The notes: generated by a model from the sequence alone, not told the origin. 54,653 bases of DNA from Salinadaptatus halalkaliphilus (GCF_006543045.1 NZ_RBZW01000018.1:1-54653), one strand, 5' to 3'; counted from the first letter of the stretch, positions 7,221 through 15,204 are shown. Made by a program: numbers and translations.

Positions 7221-7502
7221 ATGGACATACCGGACATTGAAAGCCGATTCGGTGATACGAAAACGGCGGTTCGGAAGACTCGAGCGAAAGTTCAGAACAG
7301 TATTTCAATTCTACCGGACCGGCGTATCTGTGACAAGTGTGGTGCTGAATGCGAAGCCGGAAGTGCGTTCGACCCGGATACCGGCGCGTTCCACCAAGGG
7401 CCGGGAGGGTATCGCCCTGCGTGGCTGTGTACGAACGACGATTGTGATGCGAAGTACCGACGCGAAGGCCCTAACGTCACGTTCGACCCATACGACCGTT
7501 AA
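7221..7502 (+). CDS. Zinc-ribbon protein (93 aa)
   Basis: Two cysteine pairs, CDKCGAEC (about residues 37-44) and CTNDDC (about 70-75), with an intervening loop containing GAFHQGPGGYRPAW. This is a treble-clef or zinc-ribbon arrangement common in small haloviral proteins. The N-terminal 30 residues are basic. The start follows the upstream stop directly. Function unknown; nucleic acid binding is plausible. Confidence 0.65.
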   Translation: MDIPDIESRFGDTKTAVRKTRAKVQNSISILPDRRICDKCGAECEAGSAFDPDTGAFHQGPGGYRPAWLCTNDDCDAKYRREGPNVTFDPYDR

Positions 7503-7570
7503 CCAAGTTCCTTAGCGCCGACTGTCTACAGTCACGCAGGCTTATGTTCGCCCGAGCGTAAGCCGTAGCT

Positions 7571-8026
7571 ATGAGCCTGAACGTTGAAGTCCCCGACCCA
7601 CCGGAGTTGCGGGACGTTGATCCGAACGAATACGAGGATGCGGAGATAGTCGGGGAAACCGACTACAAGCGGGACGAAATATCTGACCTACTCCAAGAAG
7701 GTGCGTGGCAAGAAGCGTGGAACACATGGGTTGAAGACACAGACCTAGACGAGAGTGAATATGCGGTCGTTGAGGATCTGAACCTTATTCGAGAATTTGA
7801 TTTCTTTTGGGATTCGTTCGCTGATAGGGTTGGCTATCACGCACCGGGCATTCCCGAAGACTGGCAGGAACGCGAATACCATCCAGACCTTGAGACATGG
7901 GGGGCGGTTTCGTCAATCAATGCTGAACTCACGGAACTAGGGCAAATCGTCTGCGAGGTACTGAAAGAGAACTATATTGACTGGGAATCTGATTACGAAC
8001 CCCCGGACGACCTACCCGATTTCTGA
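7571..8026 (+). CDS. Full-length acidic protein at provirus edge (151 aa), homologue of the truncated chromosomal gene 8028-8309
   Basis: An acidic, tryptophan-rich soluble protein of unknown function. The first 81 residues match the facing chromosomal frame: VDPNEYEDA, a DY-R-E helix, EGAW.EA...W and finally FDFFWD. The remaining 70 residues (SFADRVGYHAPGIPEDW..., ending DDLPDF) have no counterpart in the truncated neighbour. Base composition is provirus-like, clearly lower in GC than the homologue. A small hairpin (GACTGT-CT-ACAGTC, 7520-7533) and GGCTTATG (7539-7546) lie upstream as possible promoter elements. The gene may be cargo that restores, or a partner that exchanges sequence with, the broken gene. 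Confidence 0.7.
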   Translation: MSLNVEVPDPPELRDVDPNEYEDAEIVGETDYKRDEISDLLQEGAWQEAWNTWVEDTDLDESEYAVVEDLNLIREFDFFWDSFADRVGYHAPGIPEDWQEREYHPDLETWGAVSSINAELTELGQIVCEVLKENYIDWESDYEPPDDLPDF

Positions 8027-8027
8027 G

Positions 8028-8309
8028 TTAGAATAACCGGCAAGTCGTACTGTTCATGTCCCAGAAGAAATCGAAGTCGGCGAACAGCTCGAGGTCGCGA
8101 GCGATGTCGAACTCCCGGCGTTCGAGATCCGTCTCGCTGCGCCACTCAGCGAACGCTTCCGCCCAGGCACCGTCCTCGAGGAACGCCTGTAGCTCCTCTC
8201 GGCGATAGTCGATATCGGTGCCGTCGGCGCTGATCGTCGCGTCCTCGTACTCGTTCGGATCGACGAACGCCAGTTCCGGCGACGCAGGTGGCTCGACCTC
8301 CAGTCCCAT
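8028..8309 (-). pseudogene. Truncated chromosomal homologue of the 7571-8026 gene
   Basis: This leftward frame begins MGLEVEPPASPELAFVDPNEYEDA and aligns with the provirus-edge gene up to FDFFWD (residue 84). It then breaks into nine unrelated residues (MNSTTCRLF) read from the reverse of the provirus DNA and stops at 8028. About 67-70 C-terminal residues are missing. The break (8057/8058) coincides with the drop in GC content and marks the right junction of the element. The shared 18-nt stretch that encodes FDFFWD lies as an inverted repeat at 7796-7813 and 8058-8075 (15/18 identical). Whether the short protein is still made is unknown. Confidence 0.75.
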
Positions 8310-8378
8310 ACGCGTTCGTTAGATCGGTTGCGGGATAAGAATTCCCCGTCGTGGACGGCTGCCTATCGCCCCCTCGAC

Positions 8379-8463
8379 TGAGACGGATTCCTGTACCGAT
8401 GTCCCGGCCCAGCCGCCGCCCGGGTCGCGGCTGGGCCGGAACTGACGGACAGGAAACCGTATG
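8379..8463 (+). repeat. Dispersed palindromic element, type A copy (A3)
   Basis: An 85-bp imperfect palindrome. The outer arms are ACGGATTCCTGT and ACAGGAAACCGT, and the inner stem CCGGCCCAGCCGC / GCGGCTGGGCCGG is perfect. The loop ends in CGGGTC. It matches three other copies in overall plan, but the stem sequences differ while pairing is kept. It lies between the provirus-junction pseudogene and the SHOCT gene. Confidence 0.75.
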
Positions 8464-8477
8464 GCGGCCGTCCAACA

Positions 8478-8487
8478 GTATATTTAC
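8478..8487 (+). promoter_or_regulatory. TATA box of the SHOCT-domain gene
   Basis: AGTATATTTA lies about 27 nt before ATG 8509, giving a leaderless transcript and deciding that start over the upstream in-frame ATG 8461. Confidence 0.6.
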
Positions 8488-8508
8488 CACGAGACTGTAC
8501 GGTCGTGT

Positions 8509-8895
8509 ATGGGCAGTGAGAGTGGGAGCAGGGACTACAGCCTCACCGAAATATTCGCGATCAAGTTCGTGCTCGCCGACGTCGTGATCATCGTCGCCCT
8601 CTTGCTTGCCGGCCCGTGGGTCGCCGTCGCGATTACCGCGCTGTTCGTCCTCAGTTTCGTTTTCCTGTGGTACGTCATGGAGGGCTCGAGCGACGACGAA
8701 GCGACGACACAACGGGCCACGGAGTCGACGGCCGAACGCCCGGATCCGGTGACGCGGCTCCAACAGCGTTACGCAGACGGCGACCTCTCGGAGTCGGAGT
8801 TCGAGCGCCGCCTCGAGCGACTGATCGACGCGAACGAACGCGCCGATGCGGCGGGCCTCGAGACCGACGACCTCGAACTCGAGCGGTCGGGGTAA
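8509..8895 (+). CDS. SHOCT-domain membrane protein (128 aa)
   Basis: Two hydrophobic helices (about residues 16-34 and 36-56) anchor the protein in the membrane. A charged linker follows, then a C-terminal SHOCT motif: DPVTRLQQRYADGDLSESEF and an ERRLERLI helix (about 84-112). SHOCT domains are short oligomerisation modules found at the C-terminus of many haloarchaeal membrane proteins. The start is set by the TATA box at leaderless distance. The specific function is unknown. Confidence 0.85.
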   Translation: MGSESGSRDYSLTEIFAIKFVLADVVIIVALLLAGPWVAVAITALFVLSFVFLWYVMEGSSDDEATTQRATESTAERPDPVTRLQQRYADGDLSESEFERRLERLIDANERADAAGLETDDLELERSG

Positions 8896-8963
8896 CGAGT
8901 CGACCGAGACGGATAGCAATGCACACTTGATCGGACGACGCAAGCGCGGATCAGAGCCGGCTA

Positions 8964-9107
8964 TTACGTGATTAGTTCCTGAAAGAGGTCGCTAAAGACG
9001 ATCAAAAACAGCGCGGCTATGATAATGAGGATGAGAAATCCAAAGAAGATAAACGCAGCCTGGCGTCCGGTAAGCGATTCGCCTTCGAGAAATTCCTCGA
9101 GTTCCAT
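8964..9107 (-). CDS. Small single-pass membrane protein (47 aa)
   Basis: A 47-residue frame with an acidic N-terminus (MELEEFLEGESLTGRQ), one long hydrophobic helix (residues 18-38, AAFIFFGFLILIIIAALFLIV) and a short tail. Its composition and position after purF on the same strand support a real gene. No function can be read from the sequence. Confidence 0.6.
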   Translation of the reverse strand: MELEEFLEGESLTGRQAAFIFFGFLILIIIAALFLIVFSDLFQELIT

Positions 9108-9179
9108 ACGCTCCGTATATTCTCAATCAATACAATCGTTTGGGTACGAACGGCAGTCAACAGGCCGGGACCAGTTCGC

Positions 9180-10691
9180 TCAATCGTCGGCGTGAAGCCG
9201 CGTCTCGCCGACATTGGGGCGTGTGACATCTCGGTCGGTTTCCTCGCCGTCGATGTCGTATGGATATTCGCCGGTGACACAACCCAAGCAGAGATCGAGA
9301 CGCTCCATGTCGAGTACGTCGGCGACGGCATCCGTCGAGAGGTACGCCAGGCTGTCGGCGTCGATCGCGTCGCGAATCTCGGCCGTCGTCTTGTCGGATG
9401 CGATCAGTTCCTCGCGGGTAGCCATGTCGATACCCATGTAGCAGGGGGCGACGATCTCGGGAGCACCGATTCGGACGTGGACTTCCTCGGCGCCGCAGTC
9501 TTTGAGCAGTTGGACGAGTTGGGTCGAGGTTGTCCCGCGGACGATGCTGTCGTCGATGACGGTGACGGTCTTGCCTTCGACCGTGGATTTGATCGGGTTG
9601 AGCTTCAGACGCACCGCGCGCTCGCGTTCGTCCTGTGTGGGCATGATAAACGTCCGGCCGACGTACCGATTTTTCATCAGTCCTTCGGCGAACTCGACGC
9701 CTTCGTCGGCGTCCGCTCGAGGGGTGCCATCGGCCATGGTTTCGCTGGCGGCGTCGGCATAGCCCGAGGCGAACGCCCGCCCGGAGTCGGGCACCGGCAT
9801 GACGACGTCGGTCTCGACGCCGCTTTCGGCCCAGAGCTTGCGACCCAGGTTGCGCCGTGCTTCGTAGACGAGCGTGTCGTCGATGACGCTGTCCGGGCGC
9901 GCGAAGTAAACGTGCTCGAAGAAACAATGGGCCGTATTCTCGTTGTCGATTAGTTGGTAGGAGTCGAACCCCTGACCGTCGTCTTGCAGGACGACCAGCT
10001 CGCCGGGGCGCACGTCTCGAACGAGAGTACCGTCCAGGGTATCGATCGCCGCCGATTCCGAGGCCAGGATGTAGCCGTCCTCGAGTTCGCCGATACAGAG
10101 CGGACGATTGCCCTGGGGGTCGCGCACGCCGAGGATGGTGTCGTCGTGGCTGATCGTTAGCGCGTACGAGCCGTGGATCCGTCCCATCGTCCGCTTGACA
10201 GCGCGGACGAGATCTTCCTCGAGGAGGTTTCGCGCGAGGTCGTGGGCGATGACCTCGGTATCGCCGTCGCTGGTGAAGGCGTGGCCGCCGGCGGCCAATT
10301 CTTCACGGATTTCGTCGGCGTTGACGAGGTTGCCGTTGTGCGAGAGTCCGAGTGAGCCGCTCTTGAACGAGACCGAAAACGGCTGTGCACAGGAGGAGTC
10401 AACCGACCCCGCGGTTGGGTACCGGACGTGGCCGATGCCCGTCGAGCCGTTGAGCACGTCCAAGTCGTCTTCCTCGAAGACCTCGCCCACTAGCCCCATG
10501 TCGACGTGGCTGTGTTGCTGGAAGCCGTCGTGGGTGACGATGCCAGCCGATTCTTGGCCGCGATGCTGGAGTGCATACAACGCGTAGTACAACGGTCGTG
10601 CCGCCGATCGACCGTCGAGTGAGACGCCGACGACGCCGCACTTTTCGGTCATTCCTGTTCGCCGGGGAGTCTCGCCCCGCCCATCAGTCAT
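9180..10691 (-). CDS. purF: Amidophosphoribosyltransferase (glutamine PRPP amidotransferase)
   Basis: Catalyses the first committed step of purine synthesis: PRPP plus glutamine to 5-phosphoribosylamine. After a 17-residue propeptide comes the nucleophile Cys18 of the Ntn-type glutaminase (CGVVG), then HRGQESAGI and GIGHVRYPT. The phosphoribosyltransferase half carries the PRPP loop VTVIDDSIVRGTTS. All four cysteines expected for the [4Fe-4S] cluster are present (HCFFEHVYF, PCYMGID, CLGC), so it is of the cluster-bearing, propeptide-processed type. ATG 10691 was chosen because a TATA box (10715-10722) lies about 27 nt upstream and the extra upstream residues are unlike the family. 503 residues, a normal length. 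Confidence 0.96.
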   Translation of the reverse strand: MTDGRGETPRRTGMTEKCGVVGVSLDGRSAARPLYYALYALQHRGQESAGIVTHDGFQQHSHVDMGLVGEVFEEDDLDVLNGSTGIGHVRYPTAGSVDSSCAQPFSVSFKSGSLGLSHNGNLVNADEIREELAAGGHAFTSDGDTEVIAHDLARNLLEEDLVRAVKRTMGRIHGSYALTISHDDTILGVRDPQGNRPLCIGELEDGYILASESAAIDTLDGTLVRDVRPGELVVLQDDGQGFDSYQLIDNENTAHCFFEHVYFARPDSVIDDTLVYEARRNLGRKLWAESGVETDVVMPVPDSGRAFASGYADAASETMADGTPRADADEGVEFAEGLMKNRYVGRTFIMPTQDERERAVRLKLNPIKSTVEGKTVTVIDDSIVRGTTSTQLVQLLKDCGAEEVHVRIGAPEIVAPCYMGIDMATREELIASDKTTAEIRDAIDADSLAYLSTDAVADVLDMERLDLCLGCVTGEYPYDIDGEETDRDVTRPNVGETRLHADD

Positions 10692-10714
10692 GGGAGTCAG
10701 TAGGATACCGAGTC

Positions 10715-10722
10715 GATAAAAA
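10715..10722 (-). promoter_or_regulatory. TATA box of purF
   Basis: TTTTTATC read on the minus strand, centred about 27 nt before the purF ATG at 10691; predicts a leaderless mRNA. Confidence 0.55.
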
Positions 10723-10927
10723 TCCCCGTGTTTGTGCCTCCACTCAGGCCTTCTAAACTGTATAGTATCCACGAATATGCATATTCTCGAGGGCGATAGA
10801 CCGCCGTTCGGAGAGGTGTTCCTCGCTGCTGTCGAAACCGCCTCGAGTAGCCGATTTACTGTGCGTCATTGCCGGCCCACCCGCGACCCGGAGCGGGTGC
10901 GCCGGGACATCGGTATAGCAGTCCGTC

Positions 10928-11012
10928 TCATACGGATTGCTGTACCGATTTACCGGCGAAACCGCAGACGGGTCGCGGTTTCGGCGGTAACGACTTACAG
11001 TAAACCGTATCA
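10928..11012 (+). repeat. Dispersed palindromic element, type A copy (A1)
   Basis: An 85-bp palindrome: outer arms ACGGATTGCTGTA and TACAGTAAACCGT, inner stem CGAAACCGC / GCGGTTTCG, loop ending in CGGGTC. Its right end supplies the TGA stop codon of the flavoprotein gene (11010-11012). It fills most of the 318-bp gap between that gene and purF; nothing else is recognised in the gap apart from the purF promoter. Confidence 0.8.
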
Positions 11013-11579
11013 GTCCTCGAGAGCGGGAACGTCGTCCGGCACGTCGAAGTCGTGGAAGTGTTCGCCCTTCTCCTTGCTCAGGATGTGCAGGGCCGCCGAG
11101 GCGCCGTCGCCCGCAGCGATGACCGCCTGCCACTCTTCGGCCCGGACCATCGCGCCGGTCGCGTACAGGTTGTCGACGCTCGTCTCCATGTCGAGGTCGA
11201 CGTCGACGGTGCCTTGGTCGTCGAACGAACACTCGAGATCATCGGCGATCGATCGGTCGGCACCCGTCGCGAGGACGACGTAGTCGGCGTCGTACGTATC
11301 GTCCTCGGTCTCGACGGTGAAGCCGTCGCCATCCGCCTCGACGTCGGTCGCTTCTTCGCCGACGCGGACGTCGGCACCTCTGTCGCCGACCTGTCCGCGT
11401 GTCACTGCCATGAACTCGTCGCCGCTGATACTCCGGATTCCCGGATAGTTGAACAGGTGTGCCTTGTGCATCCACGTCTCGTCGGTGTCGAAGACGACGG
11501 TCTCGAGGCCGTTTTTCGCGGTGAACAGTGCTGCACTCAATCCGGCGGGACCACCGCCGACGATCGCGACAGCTGGCAT
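11010..11579 (-). CDS. Thioredoxin-reductase-like FAD-dependent oxidoreductase (short form)
   Basis: A 189-residue flavoprotein with the N-terminal dinucleotide-binding motif GGGPAGLSAAL (about residues 7-17), a middle region that ends YVVLATGADR, and the second FAD motif in NLYATGAMVRAEEW, where family members have a GD acid. It lacks the NADPH domain insert and the redox CxxC of true thioredoxin reductases, so it is a stand-alone FAD module of a type frequent in haloarchaea. The electron partner is unknown. ATG 11579 is preferred because the family begins right at the GGGPAG strand. The stop codon lies in the A1 palindromic repeat. Confidence 0.8.
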   Translation of the reverse strand: MPAVAIVGGGPAGLSAALFTAKNGLETVVFDTDETWMHKAHLFNYPGIRSISGDEFMAVTRGQVGDRGADVRVGEEATDVEADGDGFTVETEDDTYDADYVVLATGADRSIADDLECSFDDQGTVDVDLDMETSVDNLYATGAMVRAEEWQAVIAAGDGASAALHILSKEKGEHFHDFDVPDDVPALED

Positions 11580-11666
11580 GTATCTGTTCACCACGAACGG
11601 TGGGATAAGGAATTTCGTCCGCGCCCGTGACTGTCTCCGTTGTCGATCGATGACCGGGTTCACGGT

Positions 11667-11686
11667 AGCGACAGCGGTCCGTATCA
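11667..11686 (-). repeat. Terminal fragment of the palindromic repeat family at a stop codon
   Basis: Read leftward, TGATACGGACCGCTGTCG is the family's end signature, and its first three bases are the stop codon of the gene at 11684-12442. The other half of the palindrome is degenerate or absent. Confidence 0.55.
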
Positions 11687-12442
11687 GCCGTCGACGTTCG
11701 CGGGATTGATTCGCTCGGCTTCCGGCGCTCGGTCGCTCGAGACGGCGATCGAGCGCTCGCCTGCTTCGTCCGCAGCGTCGTCGCCGGCCAGCACGATCAC
11801 ACCGTCGGCGAGCAACGGCGCGATCACGCCAGCGACGACCACGCGCGGATCGGCGACCGACTCTCGAACGACGACACGATCGTCTTCCTCGAGGCCGTAC
11901 TCGTCGATCACCTCTCGAGCGGCTTCGAGGACGGCCGTGTGTGACCAGGTTTGTTCACCGGTCGGTCCCAAGCCGTTTGTCAGGACGGCGGTGTCGGGAT
12001 CGATATCGAGCGGCGGAAAGGACGGGTTCTCGGTCCAGATGCCGGCGTCGAAGTGGTGAACGTCCGGCTCCGTCGGTTTGTCGCCGTAGCCGACCCGTTG
12101 AGCACCTGGCGGGAGGTCGTACCGTCCCGACTCGAGGTCGGCGACCGGTGCGACGAGCGCCCGGAAATCGTCCGCGTCCGCGAGATCCGTCGGCGGTTCG
12201 AAGCGCGTCGTACCCTCGAGCAGCGTCGTCCCGAAGAAGGCGAGCAACGCGAGCGGACCCGAGCCCACGGTACCAACGGTAACACCCTCGCGAATGCCGG
12301 CGTGGCGCAGGAAGTTACCAGCCTGCCACGAACTCGTACAGAACCAGTGGCGATCGAACGCTCGCCCAGTCGCGTCGACCAGCGCCGTCCGATCGTCGCG
12401 TAACTCGCGAGTGACGAGCTCGTCGACCGTAGTCACAGTCAT
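11684..12442 (-). CDS. ANL-superfamily-like (acyl-CoA synthetase N-domain related) protein
   Basis: A 252-residue haloarchaeal protein. Residues about 150-210 contain TNGLGPTGEQTWSHTAVLEAA, which resembles a degenerate adenylation P-loop (normally TSGTTGxPKG...SH) with the helix that follows it. The segment GVIAPLLADGVIVLAGDD also fits that fold. The C-terminal lid domain of true acyl-CoA synthetases is missing and the lysine-glycine of the P-loop is lost, so catalytic activity is doubtful. It probably shares a leftward transcript with the flavoprotein gene 104 nt downstream. Function unknown. Confidence 0.6.
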   Translation of the reverse strand: MTVTTVDELVTRELRDDRTALVDATGRAFDRHWFCTSSWQAGNFLRHAGIREGVTVGTVGSGPLALLAFFGTTLLEGTTRFEPPTDLADADDFRALVAPVADLESGRYDLPPGAQRVGYGDKPTEPDVHHFDAGIWTENPSFPPLDIDPDTAVLTNGLGPTGEQTWSHTAVLEAAREVIDEYGLEEDDRVVVRESVADPRVVVAGVIAPLLADGVIVLAGDDAADEAGERSIAVSSDRAPEAERINPANVDG

Positions 12443-12556
12443 GGCACGTACTCGCGTGCGATCGGAAAAAAGGCCCTCGAATTGCGTTTTCCTCCCGGTT
12501 TTAGGACCCGCCGTATGCAGGAAGGACCGATGGCCGAGCGGACAACTCGTCGCAGA

Positions 12557-13726
12557 TCAGAACGCGCGCTTGATCTTTTCGAAGAAGCCGTCCTTGATCT
12601 CGATCTCGTCGCCGCCGGCCTCGGCGAAGGCCTCGAGGGCGTCGCGCTGTTCTTCGTTTAGACTCTCCGGGGTGACGACTTGAATCTGGACGTAGAGATC
12701 GCCGCGGCCGCGCCCGCGGAGTCGCGGCATCCCCTTCCCCTCGAGGCGGAACGTCTCGCCGCTCTGGGTTCCCGTGGGAACGTCGAACTCGACCGCGCCA
12801 TCGAGCGTGGGGACTTCGACGGTGTCGCCGAAGGTCGCCTGCGGGAACGAGACCGGGAGCCGGTAGCGCAGGTCGTCGTCCTCGCGCTCGAAGTCGTCGT
12901 GCTCGCGGACCGAGACATCGATCAGCAGGTCGCCGCTGGGGCCGCCCTCCGGGCTGGGCGCGCCTTCGCGTTCCATCCGCAGGGTCTGGCCGGTCTGGAT
13001 GCCGGCCGGCACTTCGACGGTCAGGGTTGCCTCGTTGCGGACGTAGCCCTCGCCCCGACACTCGCTACAGGTCTCGGAGTAGAGCGTCCCCTCGCCCTCA
13101 CAGCGCTGACAGGTCGTCGTCTGCTGGACGCGACCCAGCGGCGTCTGCTGGACCTGCGTGACCTGTCCGCGACCCTGACACTCCGGGCACGTTCGGGCGT
13201 CCGCGTCGGGTGGATGTCCCTCGCCGTCACAGGCGTCGCAGGCCTCGGGTCGTTCGATCGTGAACTGCTTTTCAGCCCCCTCGAAGGCCTCCTCGAGGTC
13301 GATCTCGAGTTCCGTCCGAAGATCCTGTCCTTTGCGCGCGCGCTGGCGGCCACGGCCGCCGCCTCTGCCGCCGCCAAAGACTTGCTCGAAGATGTCGCCG
13401 AGTCCGCCACCGCCCATGCCGCCTCCGCCGCCCATTCCACCGAAGGGGCCACCGCCCATGCCGCCGGCACCCCCCTCGCTGGCGTCGAAGCCGTGCTTTT
13501 CGGCCTGCTCGTAGCGGTCGTGGCCCATTCGATCGTAAGCTTGGCGCTTCTCCTCGTCGGTCAGTACCTGCTTTGCCTTCTGGATCTTCTTGAACTTCTC
13601 CTCGGCGTTTGGATCGTCGCTGACATCGGGATGATACTCCGTCGCCTTCTCCCGGTAGGCCGATTTGATCTCCTCGGCGGAGGCGTCGGAACTCACGCCG
13701 AGTACGTCGTAGAAATCCTCGCTCAT
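12557..13726 (-). CDS. dnaJ: Chaperone protein DnaJ (Hsp40)
   Basis: Co-chaperone that stimulates DnaK ATPase and delivers unfolded proteins. The J domain (residues 1-70) carries HPD at 32-34, followed by a long Gly/Met-rich linker (about 80-125). The zinc-finger domain has four CxxCxGxG-type repeats (CDACDGEG, CPECQGRG, CQRCEGEG, CSECRGEG), and the C-terminal substrate-binding domains end in FFEKIKRAF. The length of 389 residues is normal for type I DnaJ. ATG 13726 (MSEDFYDVLGV) begins right at the J domain. dnaK and grpE are not adjacent in this window. Confidence 0.97.
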   Translation of the reverse strand: MSEDFYDVLGVSSDASAEEIKSAYREKATEYHPDVSDDPNAEEKFKKIQKAKQVLTDEEKRQAYDRMGHDRYEQAEKHGFDASEGGAGGMGGGPFGGMGGGGGMGGGGLGDIFEQVFGGGRGGGRGRQRARKGQDLRTELEIDLEEAFEGAEKQFTIERPEACDACDGEGHPPDADARTCPECQGRGQVTQVQQTPLGRVQQTTTCQRCEGEGTLYSETCSECRGEGYVRNEATLTVEVPAGIQTGQTLRMEREGAPSPEGGPSGDLLIDVSVREHDDFEREDDDLRYRLPVSFPQATFGDTVEVPTLDGAVEFDVPTGTQSGETFRLEGKGMPRLRGRGRGDLYVQIQVVTPESLNEEQRDALEAFAEAGGDEIEIKDGFFEKIKRAF

Positions 13727-13843
13727 TCGTTGTGCCCCGATACTCGGTTGAGCCACTTGAAACGAACGTTCCCGCGAGAGCGCACGGACCGCGAGTCGCG
13801 CTCGGTAATCACGCTCATTATGCTGGCGGTACGATAGCCGACT

Positions 13844-14254
13844 ATGACTGCAGCCCGATACAAGGTATTCGGCGTCTACGTCTCCGAACCCGTCTTCGAC
13901 GCGCTCGAGGAGTACCTCTACGAAGAAGCAGGCGTCCTCGAGCTCGAGGAGTACTTCGCGGCGTCGACCGATTCGATCTCGGAAGGCGATCCGGGCGCCG
14001 ACGCGACCGACGCGCTCGTCGCCGACCTGGTCGAATCGTTCGCCGACTGTTACGATGCCGCGGCCTTCGACAGCGCACGGTCGGTCGATCCCGACGCGTT
14101 CGCGCTGGTCCAGCTCGCCGCCGAGCCGACGCGAGTCTCGGCACTTCGCGAGCGTTTCCAGGCCGCGGGAACGATTCAGGAGACCGACCTCCGAACAGTC
14201 CAGACCGCGATCCTCGAGGCGTATCTGATCGAGGAGTCCTCGATTGCGGTATGA
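13844..14254 (+). CDS. Hypothetical protein (136 aa)
   Basis: An acidic, alpha-helical soluble protein with no recognised domain. Residues 1-40 (YKVFGVYVSEPVFDALEEYLYEEAG) look like one structured unit; the C-terminal third (ETDLRTVQTAILEAYLIEE) is helical. It is divergent from dnaJ and ends in an ATGA overlap with a small frameshifted frame at 14251, which suggests the two were an operon. Confidence 0.7.
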   Translation: MTAARYKVFGVYVSEPVFDALEEYLYEEAGVLELEEYFAASTDSISEGDPGADATDALVADLVESFADCYDAAAFDSARSVDPDAFALVQLAAEPTRVSALRERFQAAGTIQETDLRTVQTAILEAYLIEESSIAV

Positions 14255-14444
14255 CCGGTTCGACGAGCAACACGCTCGAGACCGCGCTCGTCCAGCTAGG
14301 TGGCACCTGCGTGCACCTCCCGCCTTGGCCTCGTTCGTCGACGGCGAAGTGGAAATCGACGACCGGATCTACGAGCCGTGGGGGGTCTCCGGTGGGACGA
14401 CCATCGGATCGACGGCCGAACACGGCCACGAGTCGGACTCTTGA
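14251..14444 (+). pseudogene. Small frameshifted gene downstream of 13844-14254
   Basis: An ATG overlapping the previous stop (ATGA) opens the frame MTGSTSNTLETALVQLGGTC, then VHLPP. At about 14320-14325 the sensible protein continues one frame over: LASFVDGEVEIDDRIYEPWG, then VSGGTTIGSTAEHGHESDS, stopping at 14442-14444. Restoring one base between CCGCC and TTGGCC would join them into a protein of about 64 residues. Its last 76 bases overlap the 3' end of the convergent signal peptidase gene. It could be a recent pseudogene or a sequencing error. Confidence 0.5.
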
Positions 14445-14965
14445 ATCGTCACGGACGCACGCTCGTCGAGTACACCCAACACTTCGTCTTCGTGGACGAG
14501 CACGCGGTCGATCTCGTCGTTGTTGTCACCTTTGAGAACGAGGACGCGGTCGCCTTCCATCGCCTTTATGTCCGCGTACTGCTGGGGGGACTCGAGCGTC
14601 TTCGTCCGGTTCTCTCGTTGGGCGACGAGCAACCCGTTTTTCTTCGCGTAGTGGTTCGCCTCGGACATATCGTACGGATCGTACTCCGCGACGACGCGGT
14701 GGGCGATCCAGGGATTGGTCTCGACCGTGGACGATCCGTTGATATCGGTTTCGACGTGTTCGGAATCGAAGGCGACGACTTCGCCCTCGAGCGAGGACTC
14801 GCCGTCCCACGATTGGGCAGCGACGACGTTACAGCCGGCCGGAATCGCCGGGTCCATACTGTTCCCGGCGACAAAGACAAGCCCGCCCGTCGGCGTTACT
14901 AACTGGACGGAAATCGTCCCGAGTAGACAGGCAAAGAGGAGCAGGAGATTTCCTTTGTGAGTCAT
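14369..14965 (-). CDS. Signal peptidase I-like serine peptidase (S26B)
   Basis: An N-terminal membrane helix (residues 4-24, NLLLLFACLLGTISVQLVT) is followed by the catalytic serine region VAGNSMDPAIPAG, the box EGEVVAFD, the His in WIAHRVV and the LKGDNNDEID segment. These match archaeal/ER-type signal peptidases with a Ser-His-Asp centre. It would cleave signal peptides on the outer face of the membrane. No second C-terminal helix is seen. The final 25 residues overlap an opposing frame and may not be conserved. ATG 14965 was chosen because it starts just before the membrane helix. The 239-bp gap upstream (14966-15204) has no clear gene. Confidence 0.8.
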   Translation of the reverse strand: MTHKGNLLLLFACLLGTISVQLVTPTGGLVFVAGNSMDPAIPAGCNVVAAQSWDGESSLEGEVVAFDSEHVETDINGSSTVETNPWIAHRVVAEYDPYDMSEANHYAKKNGLLVAQRENRTKTLESPQQYADIKAMEGDRVLVLKGDNNDEIDRVLVHEDEVLGVLDERASVTIQESDSWPCSAVDPMVVPPETPHGS

Positions 14966-15204
14966 ATACGATCGGATGAAATAGTATCTAAAGATAATGT
15001 TCTCTGTAACACGGAGCAATCCTCGGTTACTGGCGTCTCGACCCGCTTGTGATCACCCGCTTGGCCACCAACGGTTCGGACGTCGGGTTCAGACGAAGAC
15101 CGATCACAGAACACCATCCATCCGATAATCCGCCCCCTACCGTCCGTTTGGAACCGATAGGGGACGCCTAATCGGAAACCCTCGCGGGATCGTTCCACCA
15201 ATGC

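Noticed and set aside
8146-8943. 265-aa leftward open frame across the provirus-junction pseudogene, a palindromic repeat and the SHOCT gene
   Set aside because: It is antisense to the SHOCT gene and runs through a repeat; the translation is Arg-rich with no domain.
14962-15201. 79-aa leftward open frame upstream of the signal peptidase
   Set aside because: No domain, no promoter or ribosome binding site, and unusual composition; treated as intergenic.
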